Source of the DNA: an uncultured Lachnoclostridium sp.
Lineage (GTDB): Bacteria; Bacillota; Clostridia; Lachnospirales; Lachnospiraceae
Assembly (NCBI GenBank): GCA_905212635.1
Contig: CAJMFH010000005.1
Span: forward strand, 1 to 64,000
Direction of reading: 5' to 3'
DNA length: 64,000 nucleotides
A model generated the notes under the pieces. The model was not told where the DNA came from and ran no database searches. It was given only the letters and a program-made list of their open reading frames with translations. The first letter of the stretch is position 1. Every line of letters begins with the position of its first letter. Made by a program: the position numbers and the translations under genes. Below, in pieces: positions 43,091-52,743 of the stretch.

Positions 43091-44053
43091 TTATAATTTT
43101 GACATTAAAATTTCATTGTTTCCGTAAATGTAATATTCCCCAAATCCTGCCGGGATAAAAATGCTGTCTCCTGCCTGAAAATCGTACCTGCGTCCTTTGT
43201 ATTGGAGATAACCGTCTCCCTTTACAACAAGCAGTGACTGAAATGATGTCTTATCACACCAGAACTTAATTCTGCCATTGTCACAGTCTATCTTATTAAC
43301 ACAGAAATAATCGCATTCGAATAATCTCCGGATTCTGCCGTGTTTCAAAGAGACTTCATTGTTATCAAAAACCTGAGACGGTACGATCGGCGTACGATCG
43401 ATCACCTCTACCCCGCGTTTTATATGAAGTTCCCGATAATTTCCATTTTTATCCTTTCGGAGATAATCATATACACGGAATGTTGTATTGGAATTCTGCT
43501 GAATCTCAGCAATCACCACGCCAGCGCCAATGGCATGGATCGTTCCCGGATGAATGAAAAAGCAGTCTCCCTCATTCACCTCTACTTTATTTAAAATCTG
43601 CGGAATCGAGCCGTCCCGCATCTTCTGCTCCAATTCTTCTTTGGAAACTTCCCGGTTCAAGCCGTAATACAAAAAAGCATGTGGTTTTGCCGCAAGTACA
43701 TACCACATTTCGGCTTTTCCCTGCTCTCCCAGTTCACTCTTCGCCGTTTCATCAGAGGGGTGAACCTGAATGGAAAGATTTTCCTTTGCATCGATAAATT
43801 TGATCAAAATCGGAAATTTATCTTTTGGTTGAAATTTGTGGGAAACATATTCTGGAAACTGATCCAGTACTTCTTCCAATGTTTTCCCCTTGAATGCTCC
43901 ATTGCGAACCGTACATTTTCCATCCGGATGACAACTGAGTTCCCAGCTTTCTGCCGTACAGTCACCATTGCCTGCTTTTCCAAATAAGCGTTCCAGTTCA
44001 TGACCGCCCCAAAGATAATCCTTGTACGCCGGAGCCAATTTCATTGGATACAT
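43091..44053 (-). CDS. manA: Mannose-6-phosphate isomerase, class I
   Basis: 320 residues, cupin-type zinc isomerase of the short Firmicute form. Metal and substrate residues sit in SIQVHPSDE, EMWYVLAAKP, FFIHPGTIHAIGAG and EIQQNSNTTFRVYDY. It converts fructose 6-phosphate to mannose 6-phosphate, feeding the mutase and ManC. Start at 44053 (ATG) with AAAGAG upstream; an in-frame ATG three codons later is an alternative. Confidence 0.92.
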   Translation of the reverse strand: MYPMKLAPAYKDYLWGGHELERLFGKAGNGDCTAESWELSCHPDGKCTVRNGAFKGKTLEEVLDQFPEYVSHKFQPKDKFPILIKFIDAKENLSIQVHPSDETAKSELGEQGKAEMWYVLAAKPHAFLYYGLNREVSKEELEQKMRDGSIPQILNKVEVNEGDCFFIHPGTIHAIGAGVVIAEIQQNSNTTFRVYDYLRKDKNGNYRELHIKRGVEVIDRTPIVPSQVFDNNEVSLKHGRIRRLFECDYFCVNKIDCDNGRIKFWCDKTSFQSLLVVKGDGYLQYKGRRYDFQAGDSIFIPAGFGEYYIYGNNEILMSKL

Positions 44054-44076
44054 ATTATCACTCTTTGTCCTTTAAC

Positions 44077-44784
44077 CTATTTTCCGGCAATTCGTTTTGC
44101 CGTCAGTTTAAACAGCGTCTTGATATAACTCATGATAAATGGAATCAATTTTCTCTTCGATTCCCCATAAATTCTCTTATCAAATTCAATCGGCACTTCT
44201 CCGATCTTCAGCTTCTTATCGGATTTATTAAGACGCAGGCAAAGAAGCACTTCCTGAAGCACATCATAATTGTGGCAGGTAAGTTTTACTTCTTTCAACT
44301 GTGCAGTCTCATACATACGATAATCGGTTGAAATGTCTTTTGCCTTGATTCCAAGGAAAAAGCGGAACATACCATTTAAGATATGTGACATGACGATGGA
44401 TGATTTGGCATCGTTTGTCTTACCGCCCTCTACATAGCGGGAACCGATAACGACATCGCATTTTTCATCCACGAATTTCTTATATATATCAGGAATATAC
44501 TTAGGGTTGTGAGATCCGTCGCTGTCTAAGATCAGGAACTTGTCCTTCTCAGCATACTTGATACCGGTTTTAAATGCCCCCGCAAAGGCAGGTTCCTCCT
44601 GATTGATATAGCGGGCACCATATTCTTCACATACACCCTTTGTATTATCCAAAGGTTCTGCGGTATCAATAACCAATATCTCGTACTCTTCTCCGGTTTT
44701 CTCAACATTTTCTTTAATTTGCGGCAATAAAACTTTCAGATTTTCTTCTTCTTTATATGCCAGCAAAACTACGCTGATTCCCAT
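44077..44784 (-). CDS. Polyprenyl-phosphate glycosyltransferase, GT2 (short DPM1 type)
   Basis: 235 residues, soluble GT-A domain without C-terminal membrane helices. ISVVLLAYKEEENL, ILDSDGSHNPKYI (DSDG as metal site), GSRYVEGGKT and STDYRMY fit dolichol/polyprenol-phosphate mannose synthases. It should make a polyprenyl-phosphate sugar. GtrA, encoded just upstream, may flip it. GGAGGAAG precedes the ATG at 44784. Confidence 0.85.
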   Translation of the reverse strand: MGISVVLLAYKEEENLKVLLPQIKENVEKTGEEYEILVIDTAEPLDNTKGVCEEYGARYINQEEPAFAGAFKTGIKYAEKDKFLILDSDGSHNPKYIPDIYKKFVDEKCDVVIGSRYVEGGKTNDAKSSIVMSHILNGMFRFFLGIKAKDISTDYRMYETAQLKEVKLTCHNYDVLQEVLLCLRLNKSDKKLKIGEVPIEFDKRIYGESKRKLIPFIMSYIKTLFKLTAKRIAGK

Positions 44785-44867
44785 GATTCTTCCTCCAACA
44801 TAAATTCATTCTAATTTTCTTACTTCCTTACTATATTACCACATATTTCTGCATTTGAAAAGCCTAC

Positions 44868-45395
44868 TTAGGCATTTTCTGCTTTAAATGCCCACAATTT
44901 ATTCAATATGAAGTTAATTGGGATAGAGGCAATCAGATTGATCAATGGTGCGATCAATTCTGATATTCCACAAATATTTACCCACAAGAAGAGTAAAAAG
45001 CTGTTTAACACGATACCTGTGGTAAAATAAGAGGCATAGCATTTTAACAGTGCTTTTCCAAAACTTCTGCTCTGTCCTTCTTCCAGTTCAAACACAAATT
45101 TTCGATTCAATAGGAAGGAAGCAAATACACTGATCACAAAAGCAATTGCATTTGCAACATATTTACGCATGTCCGCATCCATAGCCGTCTGTCGAAAGAT
45201 CATGATACAGCCAATATTAATCGCATAAGAAAATACCGTATTAAATACACCGACTAATCCAAATTTTACAAACTGGAACAACGACTGCCACTGTTTTTCA
45301 GAAAATTCAATTTTAAAAATTTTAAATATAAAACCAAATACAGCCCTTACAAGCATTTCGATCAAATTCCAAAGTTTTGAACTGATGTTACTCAT
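44868..45395 (-). CDS. gtrA: GtrA-family flippase-like membrane protein
   Basis: 175 residues with four membrane helices after a 40-residue basic N-terminus: FVKFGLVGVFNTVFSY, VANAIAFVISVFASFLLNRK, a third near 120-140 and LINLIASIPINFILNKLW. The FxxVGxxNT start and NRKFVF are GtrA signatures. GtrA proteins are thought to flip polyprenyl-phosphate sugars. Neighbours on both sides (GT2 and GT-C-like genes) complete the set. Confidence 0.85.
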   Translation of the reverse strand: MSNISSKLWNLIEMLVRAVFGFIFKIFKIEFSEKQWQSLFQFVKFGLVGVFNTVFSYAINIGCIMIFRQTAMDADMRKYVANAIAFVISVFASFLLNRKFVFELEEGQSRSFGKALLKCYASYFTTGIVLNSFLLFLWVNICGISELIAPLINLIASIPINFILNKLWAFKAENA

Positions 45396-45425
45396 TTTTC
45401 TTCATCCTTTTCATTTACTGTGTCA

Positions 45426-45441
45426 GGGGAACTCTTTCCCC
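45426..45441 (-). other. Small stem-loop in the leader of gtrA
   Basis: GGGGAA (45426-45431) pairs with TTCCCC (45436-45441), 4-base loop, between the GT-C-like gene stop and gtrA. No U-run. It may be an mRNA processing or stability element. Confidence 0.3.
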
Positions 45442-45452
45442 CGCATTCCGTA

Positions 45453-46898
45453 TTATATAAAGCAGATCAAAAGCGCATATGCCATAAATCCAACGGTTGG
45501 AAGCACACGACACCATACCGCGATACGTTCCCACTGTCTCTGTTTGTTTACATCCTTCACACTGCGTCGTCTCCGATAACAGTCAAGTACATAAAGAATT
45601 ACCATCGCTCCCACCGCACCACAAAGAACAGAAGCGTAAATGTCAATTGGAATATCCGGGAACTTACGAAGCAGCACTTTGTGAATCATATATTTATTAT
45701 TGATTTCTAAATGGAATAATTTGGAAATCACTCCGCCATTTATCATACGGGCATCATAATTATGGAGCCATCCCAATGCTGTCAAAATAATAATAAACAG
45801 TGAGGTTACACATTCCAATATACAATTAACTCGGATATTCGATGTAAAGGCATACATCAAAATCATATATGGCACAAGAAGTACCATCCAGTTCGGATGC
45901 CACTGGACAAACATAACAAACGATGCCATCACGACAAACGGCAGTGCCAGTGTATATTCCCATCTTACCTTCTTGATCAGATAGGCGGCAACGCATACCA
46001 AAATAAAGATCAATACAAAATAACTTACCGTCGAATCATAGCAGTTTCTCTTATAAGCAAAACCAACGCCAAAAAAACGTCCGATAAATCCATATGTTTC
46101 ACTCATAAATTTTTGTGACTCCAGGTATCCCGGATCAAAATGATAAACTACTTTTTGTAATAAGATTCCCAAAACGGTTACCACAAAATCGCGTGCCAGA
46201 TAAAGCACTCTTTTTTCCTGCAAAAACAGCACAGGAATGATACCAAGCAGAACAAATGGTTTATAGGTCGCTGCAATCATAAAGAACACGAGTTCCAGCT
46301 TGCGGTTTTTACGTATCATATACTTAATTCCCAAAAGCAGAAATAAAGTAGAAAAGATATCCATATGCGAAATGATAATGGATGCAAATAAAAAGATCGG
46401 AGAAGTGAGGAAACAAAGTGCTGTCCATCCTCCTTCTTTTTTATCCGGACAAACCAACATCACAATATCATACACAATCTTAGTCATATACAGCATCATA
46501 GCAACAAATGCCGTCTTCACAATTGCCACATAAACCAAATATGGTATGGTAATATGAAACAATTTGCCGATCAGATAAGCAGGCATACAGATCAAACCTA
46601 ACGACGCATAATTGATGATTGTATAGTTGGCACCTGCCAGCAGTGTCTGTGGCCATGCTTTACTATAATGCCCTGCTAAAGCAAGTTTATTGATCTCGCT
46701 ATAATACTGAAACACCTTTCCATGAAACAGGCAGTCATTAAAGTCCAGCCCCTGTGTAACGGTCAATTTAAAATCCTTCGTGAAACAAAACATATAAGCA
46801 GCAAACAGAAGGATTAGGAATGCAATGATAAACTCCGCCTTCGTCGGTGCGTTTTCTACATAATTAAATTTATTAAACCATTTTTTTGCTTTCTGCAT
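45453..46898 (-). CDS. Polytopic membrane protein, GT-C-like glycosyltransferase candidate
   Basis: 481 residues with about ten membrane helices. After the first helix comes a loop with LDFNDCLFHGKVFQYYSE; an acidic pair in this first extracellular loop is where GT-C enzymes hold their catalytic Asp. FFMIAATYKPFVLLGIIP and VQWHPNWMVLLVPY resemble the mannosyltransferase-type (GT39/GT87) cores. It would use a polyprenyl-phosphate sugar from the GT2/GtrA pair. ATG at 46898 has AAAGGAGA. Confidence 0.65.
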   Translation of the reverse strand: MQKAKKWFNKFNYVENAPTKAEFIIAFLILLFAAYMFCFTKDFKLTVTQGLDFNDCLFHGKVFQYYSEINKLALAGHYSKAWPQTLLAGANYTIINYASLGLICMPAYLIGKLFHITIPYLVYVAIVKTAFVAMMLYMTKIVYDIVMLVCPDKKEGGWTALCFLTSPIFLFASIIISHMDIFSTLFLLLGIKYMIRKNRKLELVFFMIAATYKPFVLLGIIPVLFLQEKRVLYLARDFVVTVLGILLQKVVYHFDPGYLESQKFMSETYGFIGRFFGVGFAYKRNCYDSTVSYFVLIFILVCVAAYLIKKVRWEYTLALPFVVMASFVMFVQWHPNWMVLLVPYMILMYAFTSNIRVNCILECVTSLFIIILTALGWLHNYDARMINGGVISKLFHLEINNKYMIHKVLLRKFPDIPIDIYASVLCGAVGAMVILYVLDCYRRRRSVKDVNKQRQWERIAVWCRVLPTVGFMAYALLICFI

Positions 46899-46928
46899 CG
46901 TATTCTCCTTTTCTGCGTTCTGCAAATC

Positions 46929-49082
46929 TTACTGAAGATAAGTAACCGTAATGTTTTTCACATAAATTCCACGGGTTTCCTCAACTCCATTTTCTTTCAC
47001 CTTAAACGTCTTTTCGGTATTTAAGAACAGCCAGTTGACACCTTTCTGCGTACTCTCATTCAGAGTTTTTTTCAAGTCTGTGTCAAACTCAATGGCTCCT
47101 GACACTTTATTGTCAACAACTGCCATTTTCTTTCCATTCATCTTAACCGTAGTCTTTCCCTTGCGTTTGCCGGCTTCATATTCCATTCGGATATGAACTC
47201 TCTTGGCACCGCCTGAATACACCTTAAAGACGCTCTGCTCGGTCGTCCACATTCCATCTTCCCCATAATCCGGCATATTCCATCCTCTATGAGCAAACAA
47301 TGTGGCAAGACCGTTATACGTAAAATCCATGTACAGATTTGGATTCTGCTCATTCACATAGACATCATTGTATTTTTTCAAGCCCTCAACCGGATTTTTT
47401 GTTGCAATGATCAAGTTGTCCGCCTGATAAAAATAGTATCTTCCCTGATATTTGTGTGCGGTCTTATAATTCGTGATATACACGGTATCATCCGCGAGCT
47501 GATTATTTTCAAATATCTTGCGGTTCTTGCGGTCTTCTGCTTTTTGAAGACTTTCTTTGTAAAACCGCGATGTGTAAAAATAATTACAGTCGATATCAAA
47601 ATACGATGCTTTTGTTCCAATCTGCAACATCTGGTAAGAACCACAGGATCCCAATGGATAATAAACAATATACTTATAATCTGCTAACTTTGTTTTCCAA
47701 AAATTATCTTTTGCATAAATATCTTCTTCTTTAATCTCCGCAGAAGTATATTGTTTGTGGATATTCGAGATTGGTTTGGCAAGATCTGCGATCTGAACCA
47801 GTACACATAAAATTATCAACACTCTTTGAACCTTTTTATTTTTTACAAATCTTACCAGTAAGAAGATTCCCAAAAGCATTGCAAAATACATAATAACCCA
47901 CATAAATCTTCCGGAGGACCGGATGACAGCCAGCAAATCTAAAATCCTATCCGGGATATATACCCACATAACCAGGCGTTCTCCCCAATATACATTGCAG
48001 CTTAATGCAAGTACCCAAAAGATAACGGTTACAAGGATCAGAGAAAACACAACTTGCTTATGGGCTTTTATTTTTTGTTTCAATGCCTTCCAGAAAACAC
48101 GGATGCCTCCCATTTTTTTGGCTTTTATGATCAGCGCAACAATGGCGATCAGATAAAGCAGCGCGATTCCAAGACCAAGATAGGAAAATCCCTCGTACTG
48201 TCCCATATGCCATGGTTTCTTTCCAAAGAAACTGGAATAGTTAAACGGATTCCACAGGGCATTTATATTGGCAGAATAAATACCAAATCCGCGCGCTGTC
48301 GCTTTTAAGACATTAGTAAATCCACCAATAACAAAAAATGTCACCAAAAAGGAAAGACAGAAACTGGCAAACACCACCAAAAGGCGTTTCCAATCTTTGT
48401 CTTTCAGAAGGCAGTACAGCAAGTAGCCACACATAATACCGCCAACCATAAAAATAATATACATCTGTATCAGCACACATAACATGGCTAATACGCTAAA
48501 TGCCAACGCCGCTTTTCGGCGGTCAGCAAATTTATCTTTGTACAGCCAGATTCCGATGGCAGCTAAAATCAAGAAGTGTGCCGCCAGTGACGTATGTCTG
48601 GAATCTTCTGTCAAAAGTCCAAACAATCTCTGTAATACAGGACTTGCCAAGATAAAAAAGATACTTCCTGCACCACATACAAAACGGTTTCTTGAAAATC
48701 TGGCAACAAGGAGTGCTCCAATCCCTCCATTCATAATAAAGCAAGTCAGACCAAACAGACCAAAGTACTGGAAGGTCTGCGGTAATACAGGAGACAATAA
48801 TTTGAATATAATGGCAAACAACGGAATGGAATCCGTGTAAAGAACGCTGATTTCATAAGGATAGGTCAGCCGGTTGTGCATTCCGATCGGGAATGTCCAG
48901 TCGGCACTGCGAAATGCTTTCCATCCAATATAGTGTTGCTGCAAATCGCGTCCGGTTAAGAGCCACGCGTCATTGGTAAAGTTCAATACACTAAAACCAT
49001 ATATGGCAACAAAAAATATGATTCCCAGCACGGCCCCTATCAAAAAAATCTGCCCTGCAAAACTAATTTTTATTTTTTTCAT
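46929..49082 (-). CDS. DUF6311-like polytopic membrane protein, GT-C-like
   Basis: 717 residues. About eleven helices up to residue 430, then an extracellular domain of about 290 residues. The first loop carries LLTGRDLQQHYIGWKAFR and FPIGMHNRLTYPYEISVLYTD, the DUF6311 pattern, with Asp and His suited to GT-C catalysis. The C-terminal part is beta-rich (KGKTTVKMNGKKMAVVD), maybe a carbohydrate-binding module. It overlaps the following-in-sequence GT2 gene by 4 bases (ATGA), so it is coupled to that enzyme. Confidence 0.7.
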   Translation of the reverse strand: MKKIKISFAGQIFLIGAVLGIIFFVAIYGFSVLNFTNDAWLLTGRDLQQHYIGWKAFRSADWTFPIGMHNRLTYPYEISVLYTDSIPLFAIIFKLLSPVLPQTFQYFGLFGLTCFIMNGGIGALLVARFSRNRFVCGAGSIFFILASPVLQRLFGLLTEDSRHTSLAAHFLILAAIGIWLYKDKFADRRKAALAFSVLAMLCVLIQMYIIFMVGGIMCGYLLYCLLKDKDWKRLLVVFASFCLSFLVTFFVIGGFTNVLKATARGFGIYSANINALWNPFNYSSFFGKKPWHMGQYEGFSYLGLGIALLYLIAIVALIIKAKKMGGIRVFWKALKQKIKAHKQVVFSLILVTVIFWVLALSCNVYWGERLVMWVYIPDRILDLLAVIRSSGRFMWVIMYFAMLLGIFLLVRFVKNKKVQRVLIILCVLVQIADLAKPISNIHKQYTSAEIKEEDIYAKDNFWKTKLADYKYIVYYPLGSCGSYQMLQIGTKASYFDIDCNYFYTSRFYKESLQKAEDRKNRKIFENNQLADDTVYITNYKTAHKYQGRYYFYQADNLIIATKNPVEGLKKYNDVYVNEQNPNLYMDFTYNGLATLFAHRGWNMPDYGEDGMWTTEQSVFKVYSGGAKRVHIRMEYEAGKRKGKTTVKMNGKKMAVVDNKVSGAIEFDTDLKKTLNESTQKGVNWLFLNTEKTFKVKENGVEETRGIYVKNITVTYLQ

Positions 49083-50044
49083 TCCGCATCCTCCGTCGAT
49101 TTGTTGTCACTAAAATTAATTCTCTCTTCTTCAATTACCAGTGGTCTGTGTGTTACTCTGGAATTGATATTCATAATGTACTCACCCAGCAGTCCGATAA
49201 AGAACAGCTGAATGGAGCCAAACAGAAAAATTCCCAGTAAAATCGGTGTCATGCCTGCCACAAACCGTTCCCAGAAAATCAATTTCAGGATCAGATAAAT
49301 AAGAGCCACGATAACACTGATACCGGATAAGATAAACCCAAGTATCGTAGCAATCCGCATACCCACTTTCGTATAAGACGTAAAACTAAGCATAGCGGCA
49401 TCATAAAGACTGTACCAGTTATTATGCGTCTTTCCGGCACGGCGCTTGTCCTGCTGATATTCAATATCTTTTCGCTTGTAGCCGAGTTCAGCCACAATTC
49501 CACGAAGAAACGGCGTTGGATCATCCAAATCACTCAAAACATTAAGAAATTCGCGGTCGTACAAACCAAATCCCGTAAAATGCTCAATCTGCTCTACACT
49601 TGACATCTTCTTGATCAGTTTGTAATAACAGCTTCGAAGAAAATACATGATCTTGCTTTCTTTGCTCTTTGACTTAATTCCGATTACAATCTTACTTCCT
49701 TTTTCCCATTCTCTGACATATTTCGTAATCATGTAAACCGGATCCTGAAAATCAGCAGCCATTAAAATGGCACACTCGCCGGTAGTCTGAGTTAAACCGT
49801 AATACGGCGAATTAAACTGTCCGAAATTCTTTGCATTAAAAATCGCTTTAATATTCGGATTCTCTTTGCACAGTTTACGAATGAGCGGACGGGTAGAATC
49901 ACTTGAATCGTTATCAATAAATACAATTTCGTAATTATACTCCGGCAGATTCGTATTAAATTCTTCAATAATCGCCGCACTTAAGGCTTCCACATTTTCT
50001 TCTTCATTGTAAGTCGGCACGAGTACACTGACTGTCTTCTTCAT
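49079..50044 (-). CDS. Polyprenyl-phosphate glycosyltransferase, GT2 (GtrB type)
   Basis: 321 residues. GT-A domain: SVLVPTYNEEENVEAL, IVFIDNDSSDSTR, MAADFQDPVY (metal site DFQD, a variant of DADLQD) and QDKRRAGKTHNNW; then two C-terminal membrane helices (about 230-260 and 270-300). Makes a polyprenyl-phosphate sugar, likely used by the DUF6311-like membrane protein whose start overlaps its stop codon. Confidence 0.87.
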   Translation of the reverse strand: MKKTVSVLVPTYNEEENVEALSAAIIEEFNTNLPEYNYEIVFIDNDSSDSTRPLIRKLCKENPNIKAIFNAKNFGQFNSPYYGLTQTTGECAILMAADFQDPVYMITKYVREWEKGSKIVIGIKSKSKESKIMYFLRSCYYKLIKKMSSVEQIEHFTGFGLYDREFLNVLSDLDDPTPFLRGIVAELGYKRKDIEYQQDKRRAGKTHNNWYSLYDAAMLSFTSYTKVGMRIATILGFILSGISVIVALIYLILKLIFWERFVAGMTPILLGIFLFGSIQLFFIGLLGEYIMNINSRVTHRPLVIEEERINFSDNKSTEDAE

Positions 50045-50107
50045 TTTTTTCTCCTACTTCTTTTATAATCTTTGGATATGATCCTTTACTTTATCTATGA
50101 AATCTTC

Positions 50108-50887
50108 TTATTTATCCCATACTTTCCATGGGGCTTTTCCGGAATTCCACATTTCTTCCAACTGTTCTTTTTCGCGCTTTGTATCCATGCACTGCCAAAA
50201 ACCGTTGTGCTTGTATGCTTTCAATTCGCCCATCTGAGCTACTCTTTCCAACGGCTCTTTTTCCAATACCGTAGAATCTCCATCAATCAGATCAAAGAAC
50301 TCCGGCTGCAATACCATGAATCCAATGTTAATCAGTCCGCCATCCAAATCAGATTTTTCACGGAATTTTGTAACAAATCCCTCATCATTGACTTCCAGGA
50401 TACCGAATCTTTGTCCCACATTGTATGAACTCATGGTAGCAATCTTACCATGGGCTTTATGAAACTCAATGGATGCCCGAATATCGATGTCGCTTACGGC
50501 ATCTCCATAGGTAAGCAAAAATGGCTCATCCCCAACATATTTACGGATCTTTTTAACACGTCCACCTGTCATTGTGTTAAGCCCGGTATCAACCACGGTT
50601 ACTTTCCAAGGCTCCGCAATATTATTATGAACGATCATCTCTCCGCCTTTTGAATAATCAAAAGTAATATCACTGTTATGCAGATAATAATCCGCAAACC
50701 ATTCCTTAATAACATGCTGCTTATAACCCGCGCAAATAATAAACTCATCAATTCCATGATGCGCATACAATTTCATAATATGCCACAATATTGGCTTTTC
50801 CCCTATCTCCAGCATTGGTTTCGGTTTCAAATAACTCTCCTCGCTGATTCTTGTTCCAAATCCTCCTGCTAAAATTACTGCTTTCAT
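50108..50887 (-). CDS. rfbF: Glucose-1-phosphate cytidylyltransferase
   Basis: 259 residues, the usual length. VILAGGFGTRISEESYLKPK binds CTP, with PMLEIGEKPILWHIM, GGLINIGFMV and FWQCMDTKREKEQLEEMW. It makes CDP-glucose, the entry to CDP-dideoxyhexoses; RfbG and RfbH are about 9 kb upstream in the same transcription direction. It is separated from them by the membrane protein, ADH, SDR, methyltransferase and ThDP genes. Confidence 0.93.
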   Translation of the reverse strand: MKAVILAGGFGTRISEESYLKPKPMLEIGEKPILWHIMKLYAHHGIDEFIICAGYKQHVIKEWFADYYLHNSDITFDYSKGGEMIVHNNIAEPWKVTVVDTGLNTMTGGRVKKIRKYVGDEPFLLTYGDAVSDIDIRASIEFHKAHGKIATMSSYNVGQRFGILEVNDEGFVTKFREKSDLDGGLINIGFMVLQPEFFDLIDGDSTVLEKEPLERVAQMGELKAYKHNGFWQCMDTKREKEQLEEMWNSGKAPWKVWDK

Positions 50888-50911
50888 CTGTTACCTCCTG
50901 CTTTTGTTCTG

Positions 50912-52660
50912 TTAAAATTTGTAAAAATATAAATTTCCATTGTCACTCATGATAGGCTCATGTCCTATCACACCGCTCAGTTCACCAAGTAAACTCGTAA
51001 ACTGCGGTTCTTCATATGCCCGTTTATCAAGATAGATACCGGCAAATTTTTGTTCCTTTAATGCCGGAACAAGCTCTGCCACTGTTTTTTCAGACATCTG
51101 TTTATTCCAGCTATCCCCTTCTCGTCCTTTGCTTCCGCCATAACTCCAGCGTAGTGTATCGGAAAAGATATAGCCTGTCAGCAATTGATAATCTGCCATA
51201 TTAATGACCGGTCCTCCTTCCGGATAGACATGATATGGCAATTGATAAACCATCGCATTCTCCGGCAGCTGACTCTCTATCTCCTGTATAAATTTCCGAT
51301 CCGAATTAACCAGCTGCTCATTTTGCGCCGTACTGTTCGTTATTCCAACCGGAATCTGGTCTTTCAGACTCACACCGGTAAAAAGAATGGCAGCGATCAA
51401 CACAGCAGGTTTCATCCATCGAAACTTTTTATACTCTCTTTCTGTTACCTCTGTCAATACCAGACATACCGCGGCAACAGCAAAAAAGGCAATAAATATT
51501 GAAATTCGGTTAGTAGCTCTCAACATATTTACAACAAAATCAAAGAATATACTGCCAAAGCCCCCCATCGTACCAAACAATACAGCGATGAGGTTCAATT
51601 CAACAAAAAGCGAAAACACACCTTTTCGCCCGGATATCTTTTGCCTTTTCCACATTACTCCAAGCAGCAATAAAATAAATCCCAATGCTGCAAAGAAACC
51701 AATATAGGAAGTATGGGCCTCTGTAAATAAAAAGGCTCCATAATAATCACTCCAAAACGTTGCTATTTTACCATAGGCTTTATATGGTACAAGCATCTGA
51801 ATAATTTTAAGTCCATACTGTTCTGAATCATAAATATTACGATAAACAAGCATTGAACCATTTTGCATTTGATAAATAATTGCCGGAAGCATAGCCAAAA
51901 CCATAAATACAATAATACCCAGATTCAATCCAAACATTTTAAACACCGGGTTCCATTTTTTGTTTTTGATGGCCTTAGAAACACCGGTAAATCCTAAAAA
52001 CATACAGGTAAAAAACGGATAATATGCAATTCCGTTATTTGCTATCAGCAGCAAAAATACAATAGCTAAAATATTTTTATAGTATTTAAAAAAGCCCTTT
52101 CCCCAACAAAAAAAACGTTCATCCTGCCATAACCACACACACAGCAGAACAGAAACAGGAATCATTTCATACGCTGCGAGACAGTAATGACCTATCATTC
52201 GCATCAAATGGTAATACATAAAGTCAAATACAAGCGCCCCCATTATTGCATACTTCCTATTCACTCCCATTTCACGCAATGAATAAAACGATGTCAAAGC
52301 AGTTAAAAAGAATAGACTTAATACCGCCAGATTAACAACCGTAATTGGATCCTTTGAAAACAACGAAAAAAACTTTATAATCAGCAAATCCGTATTTTGC
52401 AGACAGTCCGGTAAAAAATCATAATATTTTGCCCCATATGGTGCGCCCAATCGTTCCGTCTCAAGATTCCACAATGACCCATCCATCATCATTTTAGCAT
52501 TCTTGTAAAGAGAAAAATCATCGCCGCCAGCATAAACAATAGGTACAGAAATTTTATAATGACAAAGGTCAAATGTATAAACAAGACCAATGAAAACTAA
52601 TCCAAGTAATATCACTATAGATAAAACTTCCTTCTTCTTTGAGCTAATCAAAGCAGGCAT
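50912..52660 (-). CDS. Polytopic membrane protein (YfhO/GT-C-like)
   Basis: 582 residues with about eleven membrane helices and a C-terminal soluble tail of about 120 residues. The first loop holds YAGGDDFSLYKNAKMM and ERLGAPYGAKYYDF, with an acidic pair suited to a GT-C active site, and the loop has an NTDLLI segment like sugar transferases of capsule loci. The C-terminal domain includes YQLPYHVYPEGGP. No close named family recognised. It has its own promoter (52704-52732). Confidence 0.65.
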   Translation of the reverse strand: MPALISSKKKEVLSIVILLGLVFIGLVYTFDLCHYKISVPIVYAGGDDFSLYKNAKMMMDGSLWNLETERLGAPYGAKYYDFLPDCLQNTDLLIIKFFSLFSKDPITVVNLAVLSLFFLTALTSFYSLREMGVNRKYAIMGALVFDFMYYHLMRMIGHYCLAAYEMIPVSVLLCVWLWQDERFFCWGKGFFKYYKNILAIVFLLLIANNGIAYYPFFTCMFLGFTGVSKAIKNKKWNPVFKMFGLNLGIIVFMVLAMLPAIIYQMQNGSMLVYRNIYDSEQYGLKIIQMLVPYKAYGKIATFWSDYYGAFLFTEAHTSYIGFFAALGFILLLLGVMWKRQKISGRKGVFSLFVELNLIAVLFGTMGGFGSIFFDFVVNMLRATNRISIFIAFFAVAAVCLVLTEVTEREYKKFRWMKPAVLIAAILFTGVSLKDQIPVGITNSTAQNEQLVNSDRKFIQEIESQLPENAMVYQLPYHVYPEGGPVINMADYQLLTGYIFSDTLRWSYGGSKGREGDSWNKQMSEKTVAELVPALKEQKFAGIYLDKRAYEEPQFTSLLGELSGVIGHEPIMSDNGNLYFYKF

Positions 52661-52703
52661 CTCTATCCATTCTCCTTTCCATAATTTCTAAACCTTACCC
52701 TCT

Positions 52704-52732
52704 AGTTTACAATAAAAAATATCTTCTGTCAA
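52704..52732 (-). promoter_or_regulatory. Internal SigA-type promoter
   Basis: Minus strand: -35 TTGACA (52732-52727), 17-base spacer, -10 TAAACT (52709-52704), ahead of the gene ending at 50912. It would raise expression of rfbF and the downstream half of the locus. Confidence 0.65.
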
Positions 52733-52743
52733 TCTTTCCGGCT